DNA from: Clostridia bacterium
Lineage (GTDB): Bacteria; Bacillota_A; Clostridia; Lachnospirales; Lachnospiraceae
Reading direction: 5' to 3'
Length of the DNA stretch: 12,842 nucleotides
Assembly (NCBI GenBank): GCA_012515365.1
Contig: JAAYYM010000733.1
Coordinates: 1-12,842, forward strand
This document shows, piece after piece, positions 7,231-12,842 of this stretch. The notes under the pieces are model-generated. The model did no database searches, was not told where the DNA came from, and was given only the letters and a program-made list of their open reading frames with translations. The position numbers were made by a program, and so were the translations under genes. The first letter of the stretch is position 1. Each line of letters starts with the position of its first letter.

Positions 7231-8169
7231 ATGGGTTATGGAAGTTATCAAGCAAGTGATTGGGAGAAATTAAGAAACAGTCGAGGTATCAATCAGGCTT
7301 CAGGGGCCGGAGATATTTTTCAACATGAGCAGCTGGAGGATAGATTTGATCCGAAACTGATTACGTATAGAGAGTCACGTGACAGTGATGATTCGCCAGA
7401 AGCGACGCCTATTATCATAGGATTTGATGTAACAGGATCGATGGGATATCTGGCAGCAGAAATTGCAAAGAATTCTTTAAACAAAACGGTTACAGAAATT
7501 TATGATAAACAGCCGGTTACAAATCCGCACATTTTATGTGCACCATTTACCGGACCATATAATGATGCACCTTTACAGGTAACGCAGTTTGAGGCGGATA
7601 TCCGAATCGTAGAACAGCTTTTAGATATGTGGGTCGGCTTTGGTGGCAACAAATACAGCTATGATTCCTTGGTATGGTATTTTGCAGCAAAGCATACAAA
7701 GACTGACTGTTATGACAAACACAACAAGAAAGCGTTTCTTTTTTGCATTGGAGATGAAGTATGCGGTGGCGACGATGACATTTTGACAACAACATCTGTT
7801 AAGAAAATATATGGTGATGATATAACGGCTGACTTGACATTAAGTCAGATCAGGAACATGGCCAGTGAAAAATATGAAATATTCCATATTGTGACCGCTA
7901 TGAGTAATAACGGTGCTCTTGATACATGGCAGAAGTTCCTCCCGGGGCGGGTGGCAGATCTTGATCCTAAGAACATAGAGTATCTTGGAGAAGTTATCAT
8001 TTCCATCATGCAGTTAGCAAATGGAATGGAGCGTTGTGCAGTCATCAGTCAGTGGCCTGAGGAGGTACAGTCAATTGTATCGAAAGCAATAGGCACAATA
8101 GACGTCAAACCAATGAACAAAAGGCAAAATGGTATATCCGGATTTTTCCGCAGGATCTTTGGAAAATGA
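7231..8169 (+). CDS. von Willebrand A-like protein, copy 2
   Basis: A 312-residue paralogue of the preceding gene, aligned from the first residue. It has MGYGSYQASDW, then YRESRDSDDSPEATP, and a variant MIDAS DVTGS (D66, T68, S70). LQVTQFEADIRIVEQL, WYFAAKHTKTDCYDK and FCIGDEVCGG follow. It differs from copy 1 in lacking the long glycine run (VGFGGNKYSYDS instead). It also has an extra basic tail (KRQNGISGFFRRIFGK) that could be an amphipathic membrane- or nucleic-acid-contacting helix, which is inference. Two divergent copies kept side by side suggest a heteromer or two partners. ATG 7231 has a strong GAGGAGGAA site. The last four bases (ATGA, 8166-8169) are shared with the start of the PurA-like gene, so production of the two proteins is coupled. 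Confidence 0.87.
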   Translation: MGYGSYQASDWEKLRNSRGINQASGAGDIFQHEQLEDRFDPKLITYRESRDSDDSPEATPIIIGFDVTGSMGYLAAEIAKNSLNKTVTEIYDKQPVTNPHILCAPFTGPYNDAPLQVTQFEADIRIVEQLLDMWVGFGGNKYSYDSLVWYFAAKHTKTDCYDKHNKKAFLFCIGDEVCGGDDDILTTTSVKKIYGDDITADLTLSQIRNMASEKYEIFHIVTAMSNNGALDTWQKFLPGRVADLDPKNIEYLGEVIISIMQLANGMERCAVISQWPEEVQSIVSKAIGTIDVKPMNKRQNGISGFFRRIFGK

Positions 8170-9428
8170 GTATCCATATCATTATAGGAAAAAACTTTGG
8201 GGATGAAGGAAAAGGTCTTGCAGTTGACTATTTCGCATCAATGGCGAAAAGCAAGGATCAATCATGCCTTGTCATACGCCATAATGGTGGGGCACAGGCA
8301 GGACACACGGTTGAGCTGCCAGATCAAAAAAGATTTGTGTTTCATCAGCTCTCATCGGGATCCTTTCGCCATGCAGATACATTTTGGGCAGAGAACTTTC
8401 TTCCTGATTTGTATCAATTATCCAACGAACTAAAGTCGTTTGAACAGATGTGCAACCGGAAACCAAAGCTCTATGCAAGTGGAAGATGCAGATGTGTTAC
8501 GATCGATGATGTTTTGATGAACATGGCGGTAGAGACAATGCGGGGTACTAAACGGCATGGAAGCTGTGGCATGGGCATCAATGAGGCCGTTGAACGTTCT
8601 AAACATCAGGAATTCCGACTACCATTGGCAGCAGTGAAGGGGATGTCCGCACAGGATCTTGTCATACAGCTTAAGCGAATCCGCAGAGAATATTTACCAC
8701 TTCGGATGGCAGAGTATCAGAAGGCGAACTATCGAATGACAGATAATCGAATGGCGGATAATCAGATCGGCGAATATGGAGAGCTGCTTAAAAATGATCA
8801 GGTTCTTTATAATGCAGCAGAAACCATGTGCCGTTTTGCACAAACAGTTGAGATCATCGAAGCTGGGAAGGTCAGAGATTATGATGAACTCATCTTTGAG
8901 GGTGCGCAGGGACTCTTATTAGATGAAAATTATCTGCAGTATGCACCATATCTGACCCCATCACGTACCGGTGCTCATTATCCCATGGAGTTTTGTAAAC
9001 AGTATTTAGCAGATCAGGCAAGAGAACTGGTTTATGTGACGCGTTCCTATGTGACACGTCATGGTGCAGGTCCGTTGGCTTACGAGGAAGAGTTTGATTT
9101 GTTAAAAGAACGTTTTAATGATCAGACCAATCAGCCAAATGAATGGCAGGGAACATTGCGATATGCATTACATGGAACAATTGAGGAATTTATAGCACCA
9201 GTGCTAAATGATTTCATACAATATCAGGATGATGAAGATACTTTTGGGTCCGGCATGATGCGCTCATTAATGGTCACTCATTTAAATGAAACAAATCACT
9301 GCATATACAGCACGACTGGAAAAATACCGATTGATATGTGGCTTGCTTTGGAAGATGTAAAGCATACGTTTGACAAAACATATCTGTCAGCTTCTCCATA
9401 TGCCGAAAAGATGGACTTGACTTCTTAA
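8166..9428 (+). CDS. Divergent adenylosuccinate synthetase (PurA) paralogue
   Basis: Full length for PurA (420 residues). PurA joins IMP and aspartate using GTP. Conserved: P-loop FGDEGKG (11-17) with catalytic Asp13, GGAQAGHTV (41-49) with catalytic His47, FHQLSSGSFR (cf. LHLLPSG), FEGAQGLLLD, and VTRSYVTRHGAGPL (cf. TKAYTTRVGEGP). Altered: the GHNAGHT segment reads GAQAGHT. The GIGPAYEDK segment is replaced by HGSCGMGINEAVER. The TTTGRxRRxGW aspartate-binding loop is not recognisable, with NEWQGTLRYALHGT in that area. The guanine-recognition KLDVLD segment corresponds at best to VTHLNET. So phosphoryl-transfer chemistry on a purine-like oxo group is plausible while substrates are uncertain. 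A small repeat-derived insert is present at about residues 190-204. The gene overlaps the vWA gene by four bases, which separates it from ordinary purine biosynthesis loci. Housekeeping PurA is unlikely. Confidence 0.85.
   Translation: MSIHIIIGKNFGDEGKGLAVDYFASMAKSKDQSCLVIRHNGGAQAGHTVELPDQKRFVFHQLSSGSFRHADTFWAENFLPDLYQLSNELKSFEQMCNRKPKLYASGRCRCVTIDDVLMNMAVETMRGTKRHGSCGMGINEAVERSKHQEFRLPLAAVKGMSAQDLVIQLKRIRREYLPLRMAEYQKANYRMTDNRMADNQIGEYGELLKNDQVLYNAAETMCRFAQTVEIIEAGKVRDYDELIFEGAQGLLLDENYLQYAPYLTPSRTGAHYPMEFCKQYLADQARELVYVTRSYVTRHGAGPLAYEEEFDLLKERFNDQTNQPNEWQGTLRYALHGTIEEFIAPVLNDFIQYQDDEDTFGSGMMRSLMVTHLNETNHCIYSTTGKIPIDMWLALEDVKHTFDKTYLSASPYAEKMDLTS
8733..8777 (+). repeat. 15-bp tandem repeat inside the PurA-like gene
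   Basis: Units at 8733-8747 (CGAATGACAGATAAT), 8748-8762 (CGAATGGCGGATAAT) and a diverged third at 8763-8777. They encode RMTDN-RMADN-QIGEY, an in-frame expansion that looks like an insert relative to PurA family spacing. Confidence 0.75.
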
Positions 9429-9441
9429 TTATTTGGTGTAA

Positions 9442-9465
9442 ATTCATGAAATCTGTTCTTAGGAT
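9442..9465 (+). repeat. Dispersed intergenic repeat, copy 1
   Basis: A 24-base block with core ATCTGTTCTTAGGAT, 23/24 identical to 10758-10781. It sits 13 bases after the PurA-like stop, in the leader of the acetyltransferase gene. A CAATTGCCTG sequence follows at 9478-9487, as it does in the other leader. Nothing else was recognised in 9429-9516: no clear promoter or terminator. Confidence 0.85.
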
Positions 9466-9516
9466 CGTGAGCTTCGCAATTGCCTGTTGATTTATTTTAA
9501 AGAGAGGAATGAGAGA

Positions 9517-10041
9517 ATGGAATGTAGCATCAGACCATGGAGAATGGAAGATAAAGTGAATCTGGCAAAGATGCTGAGCAATCGAAATATTCAAAACAAT
9601 TTACGAGATGGCTTAGCATATCCTTTTACTGAAGAAGATGCAGAGATTTTTATTTCGTCGATGTTGTCTGCGGATCCGACCAAAACCTTTGCATTTGCCA
9701 TAACGGTTCATGATGAGGCAATCGGCAGTATCGGAGTATTCAGATGTGAGAATATACACGCAAGAACAGCAGAGATGGGATACTATATCAGTGAACCATA
9801 CTGGGGAAATGGACTTGCCACAAGTGCGGTGAAACAAATCTGCAAATATGTATTCGAGACGACCGATATCATCAGGATTTTCGCTGATCCATTTTCCTAT
9901 AACCGAGCATCCTGCCATGTCTTAGAAAAGGCAGGATTTCAATTTGAAGGAACCTTACATAGTAATGCTGTTAAAAATGGAACAGTAATTGATATGGAGA
10001 TGTATGCGCTGATTAAGCAAAAAATCAAAAATATAGACTAA
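9517..10041 (+). CDS. GNAT-family N-acetyltransferase (RimJ/RimL type)
   Basis: A 174-residue single-domain enzyme expected to transfer acetyl from acetyl-CoA to an amine, either a protein N-terminus or a small molecule. Visible family marks: N-terminal IRPWRMEDK, strand AFAITVHDEAIGSIGVF (60-75), MGYYISEPYWGNGLATSAV (87-105) containing the acetyl-CoA pyrophosphate-binding loop, and IFADPFSYNRASCHVLEKAGF (121-141), where the N..S...LEKAGF pattern is typical. ATG 9517 is chosen over TTG 9487 because GAGAGG at about 9502-9507 is well placed and lies inside the longer frame. The acceptor cannot be inferred. The gene follows the PurA-like gene by 88 bases with no terminator in between, so it may receive read-through, but nothing links it functionally to the vWA module. 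Confidence 0.88.
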   Translation: MECSIRPWRMEDKVNLAKMLSNRNIQNNLRDGLAYPFTEEDAEIFISSMLSADPTKTFAFAITVHDEAIGSIGVFRCENIHARTAEMGYYISEPYWGNGLATSAVKQICKYVFETTDIIRIFADPFSYNRASCHVLEKAGFQFEGTLHSNAVKNGTVIDMEMYALIKQKIKNID

Positions 10042-10079
10042 TCAAATAAGTGAAAGCAAAATCAGGTCAAAATCAACAC

Positions 10080-10108
10080 TTGACAGGTGAGCAATTGTTA
10101 ACTACAAT
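10080..10108 (+). promoter_or_regulatory. Strong sigma-A promoter of the tetR gene
   Basis: TTGACA (10080-10085), 17-base spacer, TACAAT (10103-10108). The consensus -35 and near-consensus -10 are interleaved with the inverted repeat, so a bound repressor would block polymerase. Confidence 0.88.
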
Positions 10109-10129
10109 AAAGTTAACAATTGTTCACCT
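10085..10129 (+). promoter_or_regulatory. TetR operator: 19-bp inverted repeat over the promoter
   Basis: Arms 10085-10103 (AGGTGAGCAATTGTTAACT) and 10111-10129 (AGTTAACAATTGTTCACCT) are complementary at 18 of 19 positions, the remaining pair being G-U, with a seven-base centre. Each arm is itself nearly palindromic around CAATTG (centres 25 bases apart), so two repressor dimers could bind. The left arm fills the -35/-10 spacer and the right arm covers the likely transcription start. No T-run follows, so it is not a terminator. Autoregulation by the adjacent TetR is the natural inference. Confidence 0.88.
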
Positions 10130-10150
10130 TATTTAATTGGAGGAAAAGAC

Positions 10151-10765
10151 ATGACGACAAAGGAAAAGATCATACAGGTTTCATTAGAGTTATTTGCAAA
10201 AAAGGGATATGACGGTGTGTCTGTCCGTGAAATTGCAAAGGCGGTGGGTGTCAGAGAAAGTGCATTGTATAAGCATTATAAAAATAAAGAGGATATTTTA
10301 GAGAAGGTTATAGAGGCGGTCAAGGAGAGCATTTCAAAAACTTACATGGAATATCAGGTTCCGGAAGCTGTATCAAATGATGTGACAGCAGGCTATCAGA
10401 AGCTGATGGACAAAGAGCTTTTGGATATGGCATGGAAACTTTTTGAATTGTATACAAAGGATCCGATGGTATCAGATTTTAGAAGACTATTGATGAGAGA
10501 GCAGTTTGAGCATCCGGACATTGCCATGCAGTATAACCGTTTTTTCCTTGATGGCGCAGTGAAAAGTCAGGCAAAAACATTTGAAAAACTGATCTGGGAT
10601 CACTACTTTAAGGACGCTGATCCAACAGTAGCAGCCCTGCATTTCTATGGACCAATCCTGCTTTTATTCCAGCGATATGATTGTAATCCAGACGGAATCG
10701 ATGAAATCAAGGAATTACTATTTGCTCATGTAAAAGCCTTTGGAGAAAATTATGCACATTCATAA
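10151..10765 (+). CDS. TetR/AcrR-family transcriptional regulator
   Basis: A 204-residue regulator. The N-terminal DNA-binding domain (about 1-50) is typical: IIQVSLELFAKKGYDGVSV, then the helix-turn-helix REIAKAVGVRESALYKHYKNKEDIL. The remaining three quarters is a helical ligand-binding and dimer domain of unknown ligand specificity. ATG 10151 follows GGAGG at 10139-10143. The promoter and an 18/19-matching inverted repeat immediately upstream make autorepression likely. The membrane-anchored alpha/beta hydrolase follows 142 bases later on the same strand with no terminator, so it is the best candidate regulated gene. The operator-like CAATTG core also recurs in that leader, but with different flanks. 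Confidence 0.93.
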   Translation: MTTKEKIIQVSLELFAKKGYDGVSVREIAKAVGVRESALYKHYKNKEDILEKVIEAVKESISKTYMEYQVPEAVSNDVTAGYQKLMDKELLDMAWKLFELYTKDPMVSDFRRLLMREQFEHPDIAMQYNRFFLDGAVKSQAKTFEKLIWDHYFKDADPTVAALHFYGPILLLFQRYDCNPDGIDEIKELLFAHVKAFGENYAHS

Positions 10766-10781
10766 AATCTGTTCTTAGGAT
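10758..10781 (+). repeat. Dispersed intergenic repeat, copy 2
   Basis: This is the partner of 9442-9465 (23/24 identical). It overlaps the last two codons and TAA of the tetR gene (10763-10765), so in this copy the repeat supplies part of a coding end. Similarity fades after GGAT, though an AATTG core follows in both copies. Confidence 0.85.
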
Positions 10782-10794
10782 TTGAGAGTTTCAT

Positions 10795-10907
10795 AATTGT
10801 CGGAATAGAATCTTACAAATAGAGAAAAAACAATTGCCAGAATAGAATCTTACAATCGGAGAGACACACACAATTGCCTGAACGAAATATTACAAATGGA
10901 GGAAAAC
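10795..10907 (+). repeat. Leader of the hydrolase gene made of three imperfect 37-40 bp units
   Basis: Units start at 10795, 10832 and 10872. Each runs AATTG(C/T)C, then a GAATAGAATCTTACAA-like middle, then a purine-rich end. Only the last unit ends in a true ribosome site (AATGGAGGAAAAC). The first two end in decayed versions (AATAGAGAAAAAAC, AATCGGAGAGACAC). It appears to be a triplicated ribosome-site-bearing leader. Confidence 0.8.
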
Positions 10908-11807
10908 ATGAAAATGAAAGATATATGGATTGTTTTGGGAGTGATCATTATAGTAGGAGCAGTTTTCACGGGAATTAAATTTCAAAAAGTAAAAAAGGAA
11001 TCAGCGAAACGGATGGAATTTTATCTGAACCAGGTAGAAACATTTGATACAACCTTTGGAAAAATGAGTTACATAGATGCAGGTGACGGAGAAGCAATTA
11101 TCAGTTGTCATGGCATATGCGGCGGCTTCGACCAGGCATATGACAGTTTGGGTGAGCGGATAGATACATATCGCATTATTGCACCATCCCGATTTGGCTA
11201 TACAGGTACAGATATGCCAGTTCAGGCGACAATCGAAGATCAGGCAAAGGCTTATGTAGAGTTATTGGATCACTTGAAAATTGATCGTGCATACATTTTG
11301 GCGACTTCAGCCGGAGGTACAAGTGCTATCGAATTTGCGCTCAAATATCCGGAACGGACCAAAGGACTTATTCTGTTTTGCTCAGCCTATCCGCAGTTTG
11401 AAACACCAGAAAAAGAAATCAGCTATGCAGGACCGCCCGCGTTTCTCTGTAATGATTTTATGATGTGGTTTTTTAGTCCGCTGTTTCAACCATTAATGGG
11501 AATGGATGCCGAGACGATTAAAATGATCATGCCATTTGGAGATAAAAAAGCTGGAATCGTCTATGATGCAAAAGTAACAAACACAGATATGCACAACAAT
11601 CCGCAACAGTATGACTTAAGAAATTTGAAGGTTCCGGTACTGATCCTGCATGCAAAAGATGATAAACTTTCACCCTGCGATCTGGTGGAAAAATGGAGCA
11701 GGGAAATTCCAAATTGCGATGCCATCTTGTTTGAAAGCGGAGGTCATCTGATGGAGGGAAATTCAGAACGAATAGATGAAGAGCTGGATCATTTTATTAC
11801 AAAATAA
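10908..11807 (+). CDS. Membrane-anchored alpha/beta hydrolase
   Basis: The 299-residue product begins with a transmembrane anchor (about 6-24, IWIVLGVIIIVGAVFTG), then an alpha/beta hydrolase fold. The oxyanion region is SCHGICGGFD (67-75). The nucleophile elbow LATSAGGTSA has Ser134 in an A-x-S-x-G-G setting. The acid is in LHAKDDKL (Asp251 or Asp252) and the catalytic His is in SGGHLMEG (His280). A complete triad means it should be active on an ester, amide or similar bond. The substrate is unknown. The domain is probably outside the membrane, since the anchor is followed by basic residues (KVKKESAKR); orientation is uncertain. ATG 10908 is chosen because GGAGG at 10898-10902 is correctly placed for it, while ATG 10896 overlaps that site. 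It is probably co-transcribed with tetR upstream. Confidence 0.87.
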   Translation: MKMKDIWIVLGVIIIVGAVFTGIKFQKVKKESAKRMEFYLNQVETFDTTFGKMSYIDAGDGEAIISCHGICGGFDQAYDSLGERIDTYRIIAPSRFGYTGTDMPVQATIEDQAKAYVELLDHLKIDRAYILATSAGGTSAIEFALKYPERTKGLILFCSAYPQFETPEKEISYAGPPAFLCNDFMMWFFSPLFQPLMGMDAETIKMIMPFGDKKAGIVYDAKVTNTDMHNNPQQYDLRNLKVPVLILHAKDDKLSPCDLVEKWSREIPNCDAILFESGGHLMEGNSERIDEELDHFITK

Positions 11808-11877
11808 AACCGTCAGAAATCCAAATATAATTTCAATATAAATCCAAATAATAACCCTCAAGTAAATCAATTTAATC

Positions 11878-11906
11878 TTGACAGCGTAAAGACTGCGCGA
11901 TATACT
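11878..11906 (+). promoter_or_regulatory. Sigma-A promoter before the interrupted hydrolase gene
   Basis: TTGACA (11878-11883), 17-base spacer, TATACT (11901-11906), about 45 bases before GTG 11952. The leader also carries ACAGCGTAAAGACTG (11881-11895) echoed by ACACTGTAAAGATTG (11921-11935), 40 bases apart. No CAATTG operator is seen here, so control by the upstream TetR is not indicated. Confidence 0.82.
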
Positions 11907-11951
11907 GCATTAGTAACTTAACACTGTAAAGATTGAAAAGAGGATAAGAAA

Positions 11952-12842
11952 GTGAGAGTAAAAAACATGTTTCAGTATATCATATTAGGAATGATTGCTG
12001 TGATCGTTGCCTTGATTTTGATATGGGCATTTGTCATCAGCAGCGGAAAAGTGAAACCATATCGGGATGCAGAAGGGAATATTCTGCCGAACAGTATCTG
12101 TGAGAAAATAATAGTAGAATGTAATGGTGCCAAAAACGGATTTTTCATAAATGGAAAAGACTTGAATAATCCTGTTTTGCTGTTTGTTTCTAGTGGCCCC
12201 GGGACAGATGATTATTTCTTTAATGAAAAGTATAAGGAGATGCATCTGGAGGATGAATATACGGTTTGCTATTGGGATTACCGCGGCATGTGAATCGTGT
12301 ATGACAAGGAGATCGATCCAAAGAGTATCACGATGAAGCTGTTAATAGAGGACACTGTAGCAGTAACAGAATACCTAAAGGATCGTTTCCAAAAGGAACA
12401 AATCTATCTGATGGGATTTTCGGGTGGAAGCAAGATTGCCCTTGAAGCTGCAGCAGCTCATCCTGAATTATATAAAGCATATATCGGTATGGCACAATAT
12501 GTCTGCGATGGTGCAGAAAATGATACGTACATCTATGATTTTATGAAAGACATATTTACAGAACGAAATGATAAACGGCGACTGAAAAAGCTTGAACAAA
12601 TTGTCATAAAACAAGAGGATAACAAAGTTGTATGTAAGGACTGGTATTCTTTCATTTACTTACTTCATGATGCAGGCGGCGGTACTACCCTAAATGAAAC
12701 AGAGTTCGTAGGCATCGACATTCCGATCATGCAGTCGCATTGCTATACTGCAAAAGAAAAAGTAGATTACATATTGGGAATGAAAATGTACCGCAAAACA
12801 GCCATGTCGGAAGAAATGAAAGGTGTCGATTATCGAGAAAAA
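11952..12842 (+). pseudogene. Alpha/beta hydrolase gene interrupted by an in-frame TGA; 3' end outside window
   Basis: GTG 11952 follows AAGAGGA. The frame runs to TGA at 12291-12293 and then stays open for 183 codons to the window edge, still clearly homologous. Before the stop: an N-terminal transmembrane anchor (about 7-29), then FVSSGPGTDDYFF and TVCYWDYRGM. After it: IVYDKEIDPKSIT, IYLMGFSGGSKIA (nucleophile Ser about residue 157 counting the stop), and AAAHPELYKAYIGMAQY. The relatives I recall read WDxRGxGxxYxxxI at the stop, so TGA replaces what is normally Gly (GGA to TGA, one base). Further oddities: the usual HGGPG oxyanion motif reads SSGPG and the usual GHSWG elbow reads GFSGG, so the enzyme was already divergent. 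The truncated 113-residue product would lack all catalytic residues. Favoured reading: recent nonsense mutation; a base error cannot be excluded. Confidence 0.83.

Noticed and set aside
8197..8433. Overlapping + strand frame inside the PurA-like gene
   Set aside because: It is a shadow of conserved PurA motifs in the main frame and has no ribosome site or family resemblance.
8166..9428. Housekeeping purA
   Set aside because: Several recognition loops conserved in housekeeping PurA are missing and the gene is translationally coupled to a vWA gene, which is not a purine biosynthesis context.
10085..10129. Intrinsic terminator formed by the long inverted repeat
   Set aside because: No T-run follows the right arm and the repeat overlaps a consensus promoter, so an operator is the better reading.
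66..12293. UGA reassigned to an amino acid (code 4 or code 25), since two genes have in-frame TGA
   Set aside because: TGA is the natural stop of ecfT (2835-2837) and of vWA copy 2 (8167-8169, in a typical ATGA overlap), so UGA reads as stop in this genome.
60..12330. Selenocysteine insertion at the two in-frame TGA codons
   Set aside because: Neither family is a known selenoprotein, the hydrolase position is normally glycine, and I saw no convincing hairpin directly after either TGA.

Overview
The window looks like a chromosomal segment of a low-GC Gram-positive gut-type Firmicute, probably a Clostridia/Lachnospiraceae member. This is inferred from A/T-rich codon use, strong GGAGG ribosome sites, consensus sigma-A promoters, and the family mix (group II ECF transporter, Trep_Strep-like S component, DUF218 protein, TetR, alpha/beta hydrolases). 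Every gene I can support is on the + strand. No rRNA, tRNA, CRISPR array or insertion sequence was seen.

Layout. (1) Positions 3-743 hold the end of a small uncharacterised protein gene interrupted by an in-frame TGA and closed by an intrinsic terminator. (2) Positions 883-4060 are an ECF-type vitamin/metabolite importer operon. It has a double-ATPase gene broken by an out-of-frame internal deletion, then ecfT, then an unusual gene fusing an S component to a SAM-dependent methyltransferase. (3) Positions 4214-4984 encode a membrane-anchored DUF218 (YdcF/SanA-like) protein with its own extended -10 promoter. (4) Positions 5221-9428 are a compact four-gene operon with its own promoter: a zinc-ribbon protein with a degenerate kinase-like region, two paralogous von Willebrand A (vWA) proteins, and a strongly divergent adenylosuccinate-synthetase (PurA) paralogue that overlaps the second vWA gene by four bases. 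This is the best candidate for an undescribed system. (5) Positions 9517-12842 hold a GNAT acetyltransferase, a TetR regulator behind a striking promoter-operator palindrome, a membrane-anchored alpha/beta hydrolase, and a second hydrolase gene interrupted by an in-frame TGA.

How the genes may work together. In region 4, gene order, near-zero spacing and duplicated metal-binding vWA proteins suggest a signalling or assembly module (scaffold plus vWA adaptors) that controls or uses a nucleotide ligase-like enzyme. The enzyme keeps the PurA phosphoryl-transfer motif and catalytic Asp/His, but its aspartate- and guanine-recognition loops look altered, so its substrates may differ from IMP, Asp and GTP. 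In region 5, TetR probably represses itself and perhaps the hydrolase behind it.

Two cross-cutting signals stand out. Three of the thirteen protein genes are interrupted (two by TGA, one by deletion). Several intergenic leaders consist of short imperfect tandem duplications, some copying the end of the upstream gene or a ribosome-site-like segment.
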